A stretch of 64,000 bases of DNA. Source: Ceratopteris richardii. Its lineage: Eukaryota > Streptophyta > Polypodiopsida > Polypodiales > Pteridaceae. A model generated the notes under the pieces. That model saw only the letters and a list, made by a program, of their open reading frames with translations. It was not told the origin of the DNA and did no database searches. The translations under genes were made by a program, and so were the position numbers. Below are positions 1-9,538 of the stretch, in pieces; the stretch's first letter is position 1, and every line of letters starts with the position of its first letter. The stretch is taken from NCBI GenBank assembly GCA_020310875.1, contig CM035423.1, forward strand, positions 139,571,748 to 139,635,747, given 5' to 3'.

Positions 1-471
1 GCCAATGTTTGTTCTTCCTTTTAGCAAGGCAATTTTGTTCAAGTGTATACGGCACTGTACACTGATGTTTTATCCCATGTTTAGCCACAAATGCAATAAA
101 GTCAAAAGACATACATTCTGCCCTCCATCAGAATAGAGGGTGCCCATTTTACATGCTGACAGATTTTTGGCCAAAACCAAAAACTGTTTGAAGCGCATAA
201 GCACATTGGACTTTGCTTTCAATGGATATACCCATGCATTCTTGGAAAAATCATCAATGAAAGTCACGAAGTAAAGATAGTTTCCAAAAGAGGGTGTTTG
301 CATAGGACCACATACATCACTATGAACAAGCTGCAATTTTTGAGTAGCCTGAACTGAACCATCTTTTGGGAACGAGAAATATTGCATTTTGCCCAAAATA
401 CAACCTTCACAAACATGTTTACTAGGTGCCTCAAGTTTTGGTAGAGAGGAGTCCATTTCAGATTTCTAGAG
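1..471 (-). pseudogene. Copia-B family fragment: GAG-pre-integrase and integrase N-terminal half
   Basis: On the minus strand this reads as the Cys pair of the integrase zinc module (HVCEGCILGKM) followed by the start of the Copia integrase core (LVHSDVCGPM, then FVTFIDDFSK). It continues to a damaged second catalytic region (TLYSDGGQN) and a relic of the PKQNG segment near base 1. The same order occurs on the plus strand at 48.86-49.3 kb in Copia-B, so both belong to one family. The reading frame is open only from 456 to 70 and runs off the window. The other half of the fragment lies at 7046-7500; Copia-A has inserted between the two. It is a non-functional relic. Confidence 0.85.
467..471. 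repeat. 5' target site duplication of Copia-A (TAGAG)
   Basis: The five bases TAGAG directly before the 5' LTR are repeated exactly at 7046-7050 directly after the 3' LTR. A 5 bp duplication is normal for LTR-retrotransposon integrase and fixes the element ends. Confidence 0.95.
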
Positions 472-634
472 TGTTGGAGAAACACTCACTAATTAGACAT
501 ATATTTGAAGGTCAAATCTTAGGAAGAAAACCCCATGCCTATGTGAAGGGACAAATTCACAACTGTATTATACTTGTAAAGTTAGTTCACTTTAGTTCTA
601 GAAGTTTTTTAAAAATCACGAGAATACGAAAATC

Positions 635-641
635 TATATAA
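635..641 (+). promoter_or_regulatory. TATA-like box of the Copia-A LTR
   Basis: TATATAA lies 164 bp inside the LTR and is followed about 30 bp later by a GC-richer stretch (CTGACGCGGTGTGCG), a plausible start region. The same box is present in the 3' LTR at about 6143-6149. The promoter role is inferred from position and sequence. Confidence 0.55.
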
Positions 642-884
642 GTTAGTTTGTATCAACTGACGCGGTGTGCGAGAGAGAGAGCAAGAGAGAAGAAGTAGAA
701 GAAGGAGTTCATTTTATACAACTGAGTATAGTCGGGCTTCTCTGAGTGAGAAAGCATCTGTAAAACTTCTGAGTTTTTATAGTTATGAGAAGAACTGAGT
801 AAAGTTCTGTGTATGAGCCTCTCTCCATCATCTCCATGATTACCTACTGTGTGATGAATTCAAAAGTTCAAGTTTTCTGAACAA

Positions 885-1165
885 TTCGATGCCTGGCATC
901 GAATCTTGGCTGATAAGTCATTTTTTCATTCTCTGTGTGTTAACTGTTGTTGAATCTTCTAAAAATATGAAGTTTGTGGAGCAACTCGATGCCTGGCATC
1001 GAGTTCCAACATAAAATGGATGCCCAGCATCGACTTCTAGCATATAAGTCATCTTCTTCATGTGTGTGTAAAATATAGTGTTTCTGGTGCATAAAAATAG
1101 CCAAAAAAAGCCCAAAGTCGATGCCTGGCATCGACTTGGACTGAAATTCGATGCTAGGCATCGAA
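885..1165. repeat. Five-copy palindrome cluster in the Copia-A 5' LTR
   Basis: Copies are TTCGATGCCTGGCATCGAA (885-903), CTCGATGCCTGGCATCGAG (985-1003), a degraded copy (1018-1034), GTCGATGCCTGGCATCGAC (1117-1135) and TTCGATGCTAGGCATCGAA (1147-1165). The core is constant while the outermost base pair varies as T-A, C-G or G-C, keeping each copy self-complementary. The cluster is repeated in the 3' LTR from about 6393, where the first copy has one arm mutated. The copies could be dimer-binding DNA sites or short hairpins in the leader RNA. Confidence 0.9.
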
Positions 1166-1539
1166 TCTTTTATTTTTGGACATCAGGAATACTAAAACAG
1201 GCAAAATTTCCAGTTTTGGAAGGTCATACATGGTCATCTTGTGAGGGCCATAACTTGAGTTCTAGAGCTCCGATTGATGCATATGATAGCTTGTTGGAAA
1301 GCTCTACTCTTCTAGTTTCAGCCTATAAAGTTTCATGGAGAAAGCATACTTGAGCTAGGAGAAATTAGCAAAATACTGAAGGTATGTCATTTCAGTGACT
1401 AGGAATTTCTGTAGAAGCAAAGTTCTCACTTTAAGCTATCATTTCTCAAAGTTTGGAGTGGCAATGAGTTAATGGTGACCATAGAGGTGTTCTAGTGTCA
1501 CATTAATTCATTTCTTGTGGTGTTTTATACATCAACAAG

Positions 1540-1551
1540 TGGTATCAGAGC
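1540..1551 (+). other. Primer-binding site of Copia-A
   Basis: TGGTATCAGAGC starts two bases after the LTR end. It is the standard plant Copia primer site, matching the 3' part of initiator methionine tRNA, and would prime minus-strand DNA synthesis. Confidence 0.93.
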
Positions 1552-1748
1552 AGAAAGATTCTCGAGAGCAGAAGACGACAAAGGTACGAGAAGTTTTGTA
1601 AAGTTTTCCATTAAAGTTTGAAAGGTGAAGCATTTGAAGACACAAGGCATCAAAAGATTACTTTCGAAGTATCCTCATACACAAAGAACTTCAAAAGGTA
1701 TTATCCTTTATCCTTTAAGCTCACAGGTTGCAGCAGAAGGAAAGAACT

Positions 1749-4700
1749 ATGGCAGATCATATCTCCATTGACAAACTGGACAGAGATAATTACCCCGCAT
1801 GGGTAATGAGAATGGAAGCCTTACTTATGAGTAAGGATATCATGGTATATGTAACAGGTGAAGAAGAGAAGCCAGTATTTGAAGATGAAAGCCGACCAAA
1901 GAAAGAAGAACTTGATGCTTTAAAGCATTGGCAGAAGAAGGATGCAAGTGCAAAAGCCTACATCTACAATACAATCTCAGATCATTTGCTACCACACATC
2001 AGAGGATTGGAATCATCAGAAGATATATGGAATGCATTGGAGTATCATTTCCAAAGTACTACTAAAGCACGGAAAGCAAGTCTATGGTCAGAGTTTACAA
2101 CATTCAAAAAGAAGCCAAGTCAAAGTATTAGTGATTATGTCACTAAGATGAAGGATCTAGCAGATAGTCTTGGATCCATAGATGAAGATGTTGAAGATCA
2201 CAAATTGATTGCTCAACTACTTGCAGGCTTGAGAGGGGATGAAAGGTGGAAACCTTTTGTCTTATCAACAGAACTTTCATTAAATCATTATGTTCCAGAT
2301 TTGAACCAGTTGCTTGGTTTGATGCTCACATATGAGCAAGACTTGAAGGGAGATGGAGATAAAGGACAAAGTTCTGCAATGTACATGAAGAACAAGAAGA
2401 AAGGAGATAAAGGTAAAGCAAAGGATGAAGAGGAGTCTAATTCTCAAGCTTATTATGCAAGAGGTAAAGGCACTGGCAGAGGAAGAGCAAGAGGTTTTGG
2501 AAGAGGAAGAGGTAATCAAAATAACAACAAGAAGGCTTGCTGGATCTGTGGATTGAGTAATCATTTGGCTCATGACTGTTGGCACAATCAACAAGGATCA
2601 AATCAGAATCAAAACAACAATAGCAGAGGTCGAGGTGGAAGATATCAAAGTAATTTCCAAAGAGGTAGACAAAGTCAAAGAGGAGGCTATGGTAGAGGTG
2701 GAGGAAGAAGTTGGGGACAGAATCAATCCTACAACACCACCTACTATAACTATGCAAATGACACACAGAATGAAAGTCATACATCATTGATGATGAACTC
2801 AATCAACACATCAGACAAAGAAGATCTAAAGGTATTTTACATTGACTCTGGATGTTCTAATCATTTGTCAGGAAACATAGAATTGATGTCAGATTTGGAA
2901 AAAGGCATTTCTAGTCACACAGTTCAAACTGGTGATAATACAAGACATAGTGTACATTCAATTGGAAAAGTGAAATGCAAGAGTGGAGCAGATTTGCTAA
3001 CCAATGTTTTGTATGTTCCTACAATACCTAAAAACTTGATTAGTGTGGGACAGATAGTTGAAAAAGGTTTTCAAGTCAGGTTTACAAATGAAGGAGTATT
3101 TGTGGAAGATCCAGAGAATGGATATAATCAGATTGTCTCTGGTAAGAAAGAAGGTAGACTCTTTACTTTAAGAGTGCAAGGGAACATTGGTCAAGCTTTG
3201 CTCACACATGGTGAAGCAGTGATTACAGAACTTGATCTCTGGCATAAGAGATTAGGTCATTTCAATGAAAGAGGAATTAAAGCTATGGTTGCTAATCAGT
3301 CTGTACTAGGATTACCAAATGTGCAAAGTCAACATATGGTTTATAAATGTGAAGCATGTCAAATGGGAAAAGCACACAGGTTACCATTTCAAAAGAAAGG
3401 TTTCAAACATGCTGGAGTACTTGAGCTCATTCATACAGATGTATGGGGACCAACAAAAGAAGGATCTATCAGTGGCTCAAGGTATTATGTTCTTTTTATT
3501 GATGATGCTACAAGATGGATAACATTATATGTTTTGAAGGAAAGATCAGAAGTGTTTGGAGCTTTCAAGCATTTTCATGCATATGCAGAGAGAGTCACAG
3601 GTCAAAAGCTTAAGAGACTGAGGTCTGATGGAGGGGGAGAATACTTCTCCCAAGAGTTCAATGATTATCTTTGGAATGCAGGTATTAAGAGAGAAATAAC
3701 TTGTAGGTATACACCACAACAAAATGGTGTAGCAGAAAGAAGGAACAGGACTTTGGTTGAGTTTGCTAGAGCTATGCTAAAGGAGAAGAACTGTCCAAAT
3801 TATCTTTGGGCTGAGGCTGTAAATACAGCTACATATCTTGTGAATAGATTACCATGTGCAGCTCTGAATGGAATGACTCCATATGAAGCTTGGTGGGGTA
3901 AGAAACCAACACTAGATCATTGTAGAGTGTTTGGATCAATTGCATATGCTTATGTGCCATCACAACTTAGGCATAAACTTGAACCAAAGGCAGAAAAATA
4001 TGTGTTCATTGGTTATGATGAAAAGCAGATGGGTTACAGATTGTGGAATCCTCTAACCAAACAATTTATTGTTTCTAGAGATGTTACATTTGATGAACAG
4101 AAAAGTTGGTATGCAGATCAAAGTCATACAGCTGAAGAATTTGAAGAAGAGGTAAGAAGATGTGAGAAAGGAAAATCAATTGTGCAGGTGAACAGAGATG
4201 AAGACTATATGCAAGCAAGTACATCCAGAAGTGGATTAACAAGAATAAATGAAGAAGCTCCTATATTTGATGAAGAGGTGTATCCAGAAACTTATGAAGA
4301 ATGTGAACCAAGAAGGTCAAGCAGGACAAGGAGACAACCAGAAAGGTATTCTTATGATACTTCTTACATAACTCAGAAGAACTATGCATATATGGTCAAA
4401 GATGATGAAGAACCTCAGAACTATGATGAAGCTAAAGGTAAGAAGCAATGGGAAGAAGCAATGAAGGAAGAGTTCAATGCACTGGAGGAGAACAAGACAT
4501 GGGAACTTGTTCCTAAACCAAATGGTAAGAAAGTTATTGGAAATAAATGGGTTTATAAAGTGAAGAAACTTGCAGATGGAAGTATAGCCAGATACAAAGC
4601 TAGACTGGTGGTGAAAGGCTATGCCCAGACCTATGGCATAGATTATGATGAGACATTCAGTCCTGTAGCTAAGATGTCAACTATAAGGACAATCATTGCT

Positions 4701-5942
4701 ATTGCAGCTTCAAAAGGATGGACCCTAAGTCAATTGGATATAAAAAATGCATTTTTGAATGGATACATATCAGATGAGGTATACATGGAACAACCTCAAG
4801 GGTTTATAGATTCCAGGTATCCAAATTTTGTATGCAGGTTGAGAAGAGCATTGTATGGATTGAAGCAAGCTCCAAGAGCTTGGAACTATAGACTGGTGAA
4901 GTATCTCAATGATCTTGGATATCAAAGTTCAAAAGCAGATTCAAGTCTACTTATCAAAAGAACAGAGGAAGGTACAATCTACATTTGTATTTATGTAGAT
5001 GACATTATAATCACAGGTACTTCAGATGAAGGAATCAAGGAGGTAAAGAGATTACTTGAGAAAGAGTTTAAGATCAGTGACCTAGGAAAGTTATCATACT
5101 TTCTTGGAATGGAAGTCACTTATACAGATCATGGCATATATGTGTCACAAGAAAGGTATCTTCTGAACTTGTTGAAGAAGTTTGATATGGAAAATTGCAG
5201 AGAAGCTTCAACTCCACTTGAAGTTAATCACAAGCTCAGTAAATATGATGGTGCAGACTACAAAGATATGAGGAAGTATCAATCTCTTGTGGGTAGTTTG
5301 ATTTATGCTACACTAACAAGACCTGATCTTAGTTATGCAGTGGGAGTTTTGTCACAATTCATGCATTGTCCAAAGGACCCACATTGGATTGCAGGTCAAA
5401 GAGTTCTCAGATATATCAAAGGAACTATAAAGGAAGGATTATATTATCCTTTTACATCAGATTTGAAGTTGAGAGCCTATAGTGATTCAGATTGGGCAGG
5501 TAATCAAGATGACAGAAGATCAACTCATGGTTACATGATATATATTGGTGATAAGCTTGTAAGTTGGTGTTCAAAGAAACAACATACAGTAGCATTATCA
5601 TCAACTGAAGCAGAGTACAAAGGACTTGTGGAAGCAGCTAAGGAAGTCATATGGATGCAGACATTGTTCAAGAGCTTAGGCATTGATCAAGGTACACCTA
5701 CAATACATGGAGATAATATGAGTTCACTTTATCTTGCAGCAAATCCAGTATTTCATGCAAGGACAAAGCACATAGAGATACAATATCATTTTCTCAGAGA
5801 AAAGGTAATGGAGAAGGAGATTGAAGTGGAGTACATTTCTACTAAAGATCAGTTAGCAGACATAATGACAAAGAGCTTGGATGGTGTGAAGACCAGCAGA
5901 TTCAAAAGCATGGCAGGAGTAAAAGAAAAGAAGATGATATGA
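1749..5942 (+). CDS. Copia-A gag-pol polyprotein
   Basis: One uninterrupted frame of about 1397 residues. I chose the ATG at 1749 (MADHISIDKL) over the one seven codons upstream because it begins the usual Copia gag start. Order: gag of the UBN2 type (residues about 1-230); a basic Arg/Gly-rich stretch; CCHC knuckle CWICGLSNHLAHDCW (about 264); protease with IDSGCSNH (about 366); GAG-pre-integrase H...H and CEACQMGK (about 497-540); integrase core with HTDVWGP, LRSDGGGEY and QNGVAERRN; reverse transcriptase with YVDDIIITG (about 1082); RNase H with SDSDWAG and SSTEAEY (from about 1243). All catalytic motifs are present. It would package, process, reverse-transcribe and integrate the element's RNA. 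Gag-pol is one frame, as is usual for plant Copia. Confidence 0.97.
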   Translation: MADHISIDKLDRDNYPAWVMRMEALLMSKDIMVYVTGEEEKPVFEDESRPKKEELDALKHWQKKDASAKAYIYNTISDHLLPHIRGLESSEDIWNALEYHFQSTTKARKASLWSEFTTFKKKPSQSISDYVTKMKDLADSLGSIDEDVEDHKLIAQLLAGLRGDERWKPFVLSTELSLNHYVPDLNQLLGLMLTYEQDLKGDGDKGQSSAMYMKNKKKGDKGKAKDEEESNSQAYYARGKGTGRGRARGFGRGRGNQNNNKKACWICGLSNHLAHDCWHNQQGSNQNQNNNSRGRGGRYQSNFQRGRQSQRGGYGRGGGRSWGQNQSYNTTYYNYANDTQNESHTSLMMNSINTSDKEDLKVFYIDSGCSNHLSGNIELMSDLEKGISSHTVQTGDNTRHSVHSIGKVKCKSGADLLTNVLYVPTIPKNLISVGQIVEKGFQVRFTNEGVFVEDPENGYNQIVSGKKEGRLFTLRVQGNIGQALLTHGEAVITELDLWHKRLGHFNERGIKAMVANQSVLGLPNVQSQHMVYKCEACQMGKAHRLPFQKKGFKHAGVLELIHTDVWGPTKEGSISGSRYYVLFIDDATRWITLYVLKERSEVFGAFKHFHAYAERVTGQKLKRLRSDGGGEYFSQEFNDYLWNAGIKREITCRYTPQQNGVAERRNRTLVEFARAMLKEKNCPNYLWAEAVNTATYLVNRLPCAALNGMTPYEAWWGKKPTLDHCRVFGSIAYAYVPSQLRHKLEPKAEKYVFIGYDEKQMGYRLWNPLTKQFIVSRDVTFDEQKSWYADQSHTAEEFEEEVRRCEKGKSIVQVNRDEDYMQASTSRSGLTRINEEAPIFDEEVYPETYEECEPRRSSRTRRQPERYSYDTSYITQKNYAYMVKDDEEPQNYDEAKGKKQWEEAMKEEFNALEENKTWELVPKPNGKKVIGNKWVYKVKKLADGSIARYKARLVVKGYAQTYGIDYDETFSPVAKMSTIRTIIAIAASKGWTLSQLDIKNAFLNGYISDEVYMEQPQGFIDSRYPNFVCRLRRALYGLKQAPRAWNYRLVKYLNDLGYQSSKADSSLLIKRTEEGTIYICIYVDDIIITGTSDEGIKEVKRLLEKEFKISDLGKLSYFLGMEVTYTDHGIYVSQERYLLNLLKKFDMENCREASTPLEVNHKLSKYDGADYKDMRKYQSLVGSLIYATLTRPDLSYAVGVLSQFMHCPKDPHWIAGQRVLRYIKGTIKEGLYYPFTSDLKLRAYSDSDWAGNQDDRRSTHGYMIYIGDKLVSWCSKKQHTVALSSTEAEYKGLVEAAKEVIWMQTLFKSLGIDQGTPTIHGDNMSSLYLAANPVFHARTKHIEIQYHFLREKVMEKEIEVEYISTKDQLADIMTKSLDGVKTSRFKSMAGVKEKKMI

Positions 5943-5965
5943 AGAAACAGGGAATGTCAATTAGT

Positions 5966-5979
5966 GATTGAGGGGGAGC
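5966..5979 (+). other. Polypurine tract of Copia-A
   Basis: TTGAGGGGGAGC directly precedes the 3' LTR and would prime plus-strand DNA synthesis. Confidence 0.9.
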
Positions 5980-7045
5980 TGTTGGAGAAACACTCACTAA
6001 TTAGACATATATTTGAAGGTCAAATCTTAGGAAGAAAACCCCATGCCTATGTGAAGGGACAAATTCACAACTGTATTATACTTGTAAAGTTAGTTCACTT
6101 TAGTTCTAGAAGTTTTTTAAAAATCACGAGAATACGAAAATCTATATAAGTTAGTTTGTATCAACTGACGCGGTGTGCGAGAGAGAGAGCAAGAGAGAAG
6201 AAGTAGAAGAAGGAGTTCATTTTATACAACTGAGTATAGTCGGGCTTCTTTGAGTGAGAAAGCATCTGTAAAACTTCTGAGTTTTTATAGTTATGAGAAG
6301 AACTGAGTAAAGTTCTGTGTATGAGCCTCTCTCCATCATCTCCATGATTACCTACTGTGTGATGAATTCAAAAGTTCAAGTTTTCTGAACAATTCGATGC
6401 CTGGCATTGAATCTTGGCTGATAAGTCATTTTTTCATTCTCTATGTGTTAACTGTTGTTGAATCTTCTAAAAATATGAAGTTTGTGGAGCAACTCGATGC
6501 CTGGCATCGAGTTCCAGCATAAAATGGATGCCTGGCATCGACTTCTAGCATATAAGTCATCTTCTTCATGTGTGTGTAAAATATAGTGTTTCTGGTGCAG
6601 AAAAATAACCAAAAAAAGCCCAAAGTCGATGCCTGGCATCGACTTGGACTGAAATTCGATGCTAGGCATCGAATTTTTTATTTTTGGACATCAGGAATAC
6701 TAAAACAGGCAAGATTTCCAGTTTTGGAAGGTCATACATGGTCATCTTGTGAGGGCCATAACTTGAGTTCTAGAGCTCCGATTGATGCATATGATAGCTT
6801 GTTGGAAAGCTCTACTCTTCTAGTTTTAGCCTATAAAGTTTCATGGAGAAAGCATACTTGAGCTAGGAGAAATTAGCAAAATACTGAAGGTATGTCATTT
6901 CGGTGACTAGGAATTTCTGTAGAAGCAAAGTTCTCACTTTAAGCTATCATTTCTCAAAGTTTGGAGTGGCAATGAGTTAATGGTGACCATAGAGGTGTTC
7001 TAGTGTCACATTAATTCATTTCTTGTGGTGTTTTATACATCAACA
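5980..7045 (+). repeat. 3' LTR of Copia-A
   Basis: Co-linear with 472-1537 and the same length. Differences from the 5' LTR are scattered transitions with some transversions. One of them breaks the first palindrome (GGCATCGAA becomes GGCATTGAA), while the degraded third copy is closer to consensus here (GATGCCTGGCATCGA). Confidence 0.95.
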
Positions 7046-7050
7046 TAGAG
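7046..7050. repeat. 3' target site duplication of Copia-A (TAGAG)
   Basis: Exact copy of 467-471 directly after the 3' LTR. Confidence 0.95.
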
Positions 7051-7500
7051 GTGTAACAAACTAGCAAAAATCAGATGACCAAAGCGTGCATGCCAAACCT
7101 TTGCATCTAACATAGCCTGATAATCATGTACTGCACATGTTGAATCATTCACAGAATTGTCATAGCCTATGAGCTTTTCCAACCCATGACATAAAATGCT
7201 AGAAGCAATAATTACATCGCCATTTGACAGATCATGAATAGTACATTTATCATCAATAAATTTTACAACTAGTCCCATCTTGGCTAAAGCTGAAACTGAT
7301 AACAGATTCTTCCTGATCCCTGACACAAATAAAGCATTTGACAATCTAAAAGAACTACCATCAACAGTAGTTAAAATGATCTTACCAACTCCCATGATAT
7401 GATAAGAGGAGTTGTTGGTGCATGTGATAATATTCCTTGTATGCGTAGGCTTGACTGAAGTGAGGAAATTGCACTGCGATGTAATATGTTTGTTTGCCCT
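7046..7500 (-). pseudogene. Copia-B family fragment: protease to GAG-pre-integrase
   Basis: This is the upstream half of the relic at 1-471, on the minus strand. It starts at KHITSQ, the position of the protease active-site segment (compare SGAAKHITLQ at 48.45 kb). It runs through LSVSALAKMGLVVKFID and the WHARFGH motif, and is cut by Copia-A just after that. Nothing upstream of the active site is present: at 7500/7501 the sequence switches without LTR or duplication to Gypsy-1 reverse transcriptase. The fused frame 7560-7033 is therefore a chimera of two elements. Confidence 0.85.
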
Positions 7501-8113
7501 AAATACATGACATATCAGCCTTTGGAAGGTAGCTGGCACATTGGTGAGCCCAAATGGCATTACTCAAAATGCAAATATGCCCCATTCAGTGGCAAAAGCC
7601 ATCTTATGCTGGTCTTTTAGGGCAATGGCCACTTTATTTTAGCTAGAGAACCCATCAAAGAAGTTGTATACTTCCTTGCCTGCCACTCTTTCTAATAGAT
7701 GCTCAGTGATAGGAAGCGGATAACTATGTCTATTAGTGGCTGCGTTAACCTTCTTCAAGTTAATTCATACACATAATTGCCATTCTTTTTGGGCACTACT
7801 ACAATGGGGGAAACCCATTCAATGTGTTCAATTTCATAGATAAATCTGGCTTCTACCAACCGATCTATCTCTTCCTTGATCTTGGTAGCATAATTGTCAT
7901 TATATGTGTATGACGTTTGTTTAGAGGGTTTGGCTTCTAAGGATCATGGGAATTGTATGTGAGCATATGTTAGGGTCTACACCTTTTAGGTCCTTATATC
8001 TCCATGTGAACACATCTCTATATTCTCTTAACAATTCAATTAACTCTTTCCTCTTCTTCATTCAGGTCATGTCCTATGTACGTGCATCGTTCTTCACCTT
8101 CTTCTATGGTCAC
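7501..8113 (-). pseudogene. Gypsy-1 reverse transcriptase, 5' part
   Basis: Reverse-strand sequence encodes the RT N-terminal half: a GEERCTYIGHDL segment (about 8085-8050), an RPYTYND-like stretch, YEIEHIEWVSP..VVPKKNG (about 7850-7780) and MPFGLTNVPATFQRL (7560-7516). It stops at CHVF, so the YVDD active site is missing. Compared with Gypsy-3 and Gypsy-4 it has several stops and frame changes. The upstream part continues beyond TRIM-1 at 9985. Gypsy-1 is thus truncated in mid RT. Confidence 0.85.
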
Positions 8114-8557
8114 TGCAAGAGAACAAGGATTACGACCACCACATGCTTGAGAGATGACTCTCCTACCAAATGCCTCTATATATAGCTCTCTCCAGGGGAC
8201 TACCTTCTTGAGCAGGTGGATACGAACCATCCATGTGTCAGCCATGTAACTACATGTGCGCCAAGTGTCCCAGTTAACTCAAGTTAACTCAAGTGGATGC
8301 TTCTAGAAGGCTCTAGATCTCTTTGGGCAAAATACTCTCCCCATGTCTCCCATGGGGATTGAACCCAAGACCTCTTCCTTCACATCCTTGAGACTTAACC
8401 ACGAAGCTAAGTGGATCACTTGTTCACAAGAGCACAAGACCTCCTAGTAAGTCTAAACTCGAGATCTTTGGTCATACACACGGATGACCAAACGGTGTCC
8501 GATTTCAGATCTGTCTGAACTGGCCAGACCCTTGGATCGTAGACTTACTTTATTACA
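8114..8557 (-). repeat. LTR of TRIM-1 (3' LTR in element orientation)
   Basis: 444 bp, matching 9539-9984 with small differences. It contains TATATATAG at about 8176-8186, readable on both strands, and a tRNA-like pair of boxes at 8355-8409 on the minus strand. In this copy the A box is mutated (TAGCTTCGTGG). Confidence 0.9.
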
Positions 8558-8576
8558 TTCTTCCCCCCTTGGAAAA
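8558..8576 (-). other. Polypurine tract of TRIM-1
   Basis: The minus strand reads CCAAGGGGGGAAGAA directly before the LTR. It sets the inferred orientation and resembles chromovirus polypurine tracts. Confidence 0.7.
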
Positions 8577-8631
8577 TATTTTTGTCCTCGAAAATAGAGC
8601 TATATACATACTGTAGGCAACCCCCGAGCCT

Positions 8632-8683
8632 CATGTTCTAAACTGGAAGAACATGGTCATGTTCTAGAACTGGAAGAACATGT
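8632..8683. repeat. 26 bp direct repeat inside TRIM-1
   Basis: Two copies of CATGTTCTA(A/G)AACTGGAAG, each followed by AACATG, are spaced 26 bp apart. No role is evident. Confidence 0.8.
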
Positions 8684-9538
8684 CTCATCTCTGTGGTGGC
8701 ATCCCTGCCCAAATGATTCAAAACACTATCTGGTTTTGCACTTTGATAAACAGGACAAAGTACAAACTAGTGAAGAATAATGAGGGTGGATCTAAAAACA
8801 TCCCTGGCCAATTCATAGTTTCTAGATGTGCGATCTAGGCACAAACATATGAACTAGGTGGATTCAAATTTCTAGGCATAACTGGTGCATAGACTTAATA
8901 ACTTAGGTAGGATTCTTATCCTTTACAAGACTTTGAGAATTCTTGATTCACCTGAATTTGTTTTGGAGAACTTGAAGTTTGGTTGTCCCAAACATCTAAC
9001 TTAGATGTTTGTATAATGGTTTACTTTGATTCAATAGTTACTTGATTTTTTCACCCAACTAGAAGACTACTTTGTCCTATTGAGTTGAAAAAATCCTATG
9101 TAAACTATAAGAGAAAGTTACCATTTTCTTTGAGTCAACCATACTATAACTTGCCCAATACAAATCCATAATGAAATTTGTCCAACTTAGGACACTTTTC
9201 TCAAAGACTTTAACTGAAAGTTCTTGGGAATTGTCAATCTAATGAGCAATTCCTAACTTCTTTATTCTAGAGTATACTGGACTCTAGGAAATTATTTATC
9301 TATCTAGGATGTTCAAGTTAGTTATCTAATTCTAACCGGCTAACCCTGATCTTTTGCAAAAGGAATCAGATACCATATCTAAGTCAATTCAAAAAGATTC
9401 GGAAAGCGGAAAGAAATAACTAAAACTCTATACAACCAATTCAATCTTTGAACATATGTAAATTTGCTATGAGTCAAAGGCTAGATGACCAAGGACTTTA
9501 ACTTCTCAAAGATATGTTTGAACAGGGCATTGAAGCAT

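Larger units (their letters stand above)
472..1537 (+). repeat. 5' LTR of Copia-A
   Basis: Bounded by TG...CA and identical in length (1066 bp) to 5980-7045. It contains a TATA-like box at 635-641, a purine-rich GAGAGAGAG stretch at about 670-690 and five copies of a palindromic motif between 885 and 1165. The palindromes lie downstream of the TATA box, so they should be in the transcribed part (R/U5) if that box is used. Confidence 0.95.
472..7045 (+). mobile_element. Copia-A: complete, apparently intact Ty1/Copia retrotransposon
   Basis: The element is 6574 bp with two 1066 bp LTRs starting TGTTGG and ending CAACA, a TAGAG duplication on both sides, a TGGTATCAGAGC primer-binding site, one uninterrupted gag-pol frame and a polypurine tract before the 3' LTR. 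Reading the LTRs side by side I count about 12 substitutions and no indels, roughly 1 percent, so it is a young insertion. It lies in, and in the opposite orientation to, an older Copia fragment of another family. It is the only element here that looks able to move by itself. Confidence 0.97.

Noticed and set aside
8341..8420. True tRNA gene in the TRIM-1 LTR
   Set aside because: A and B boxes are present but no acceptor stem or cloverleaf could be paired around them, so it is only tRNA-like.
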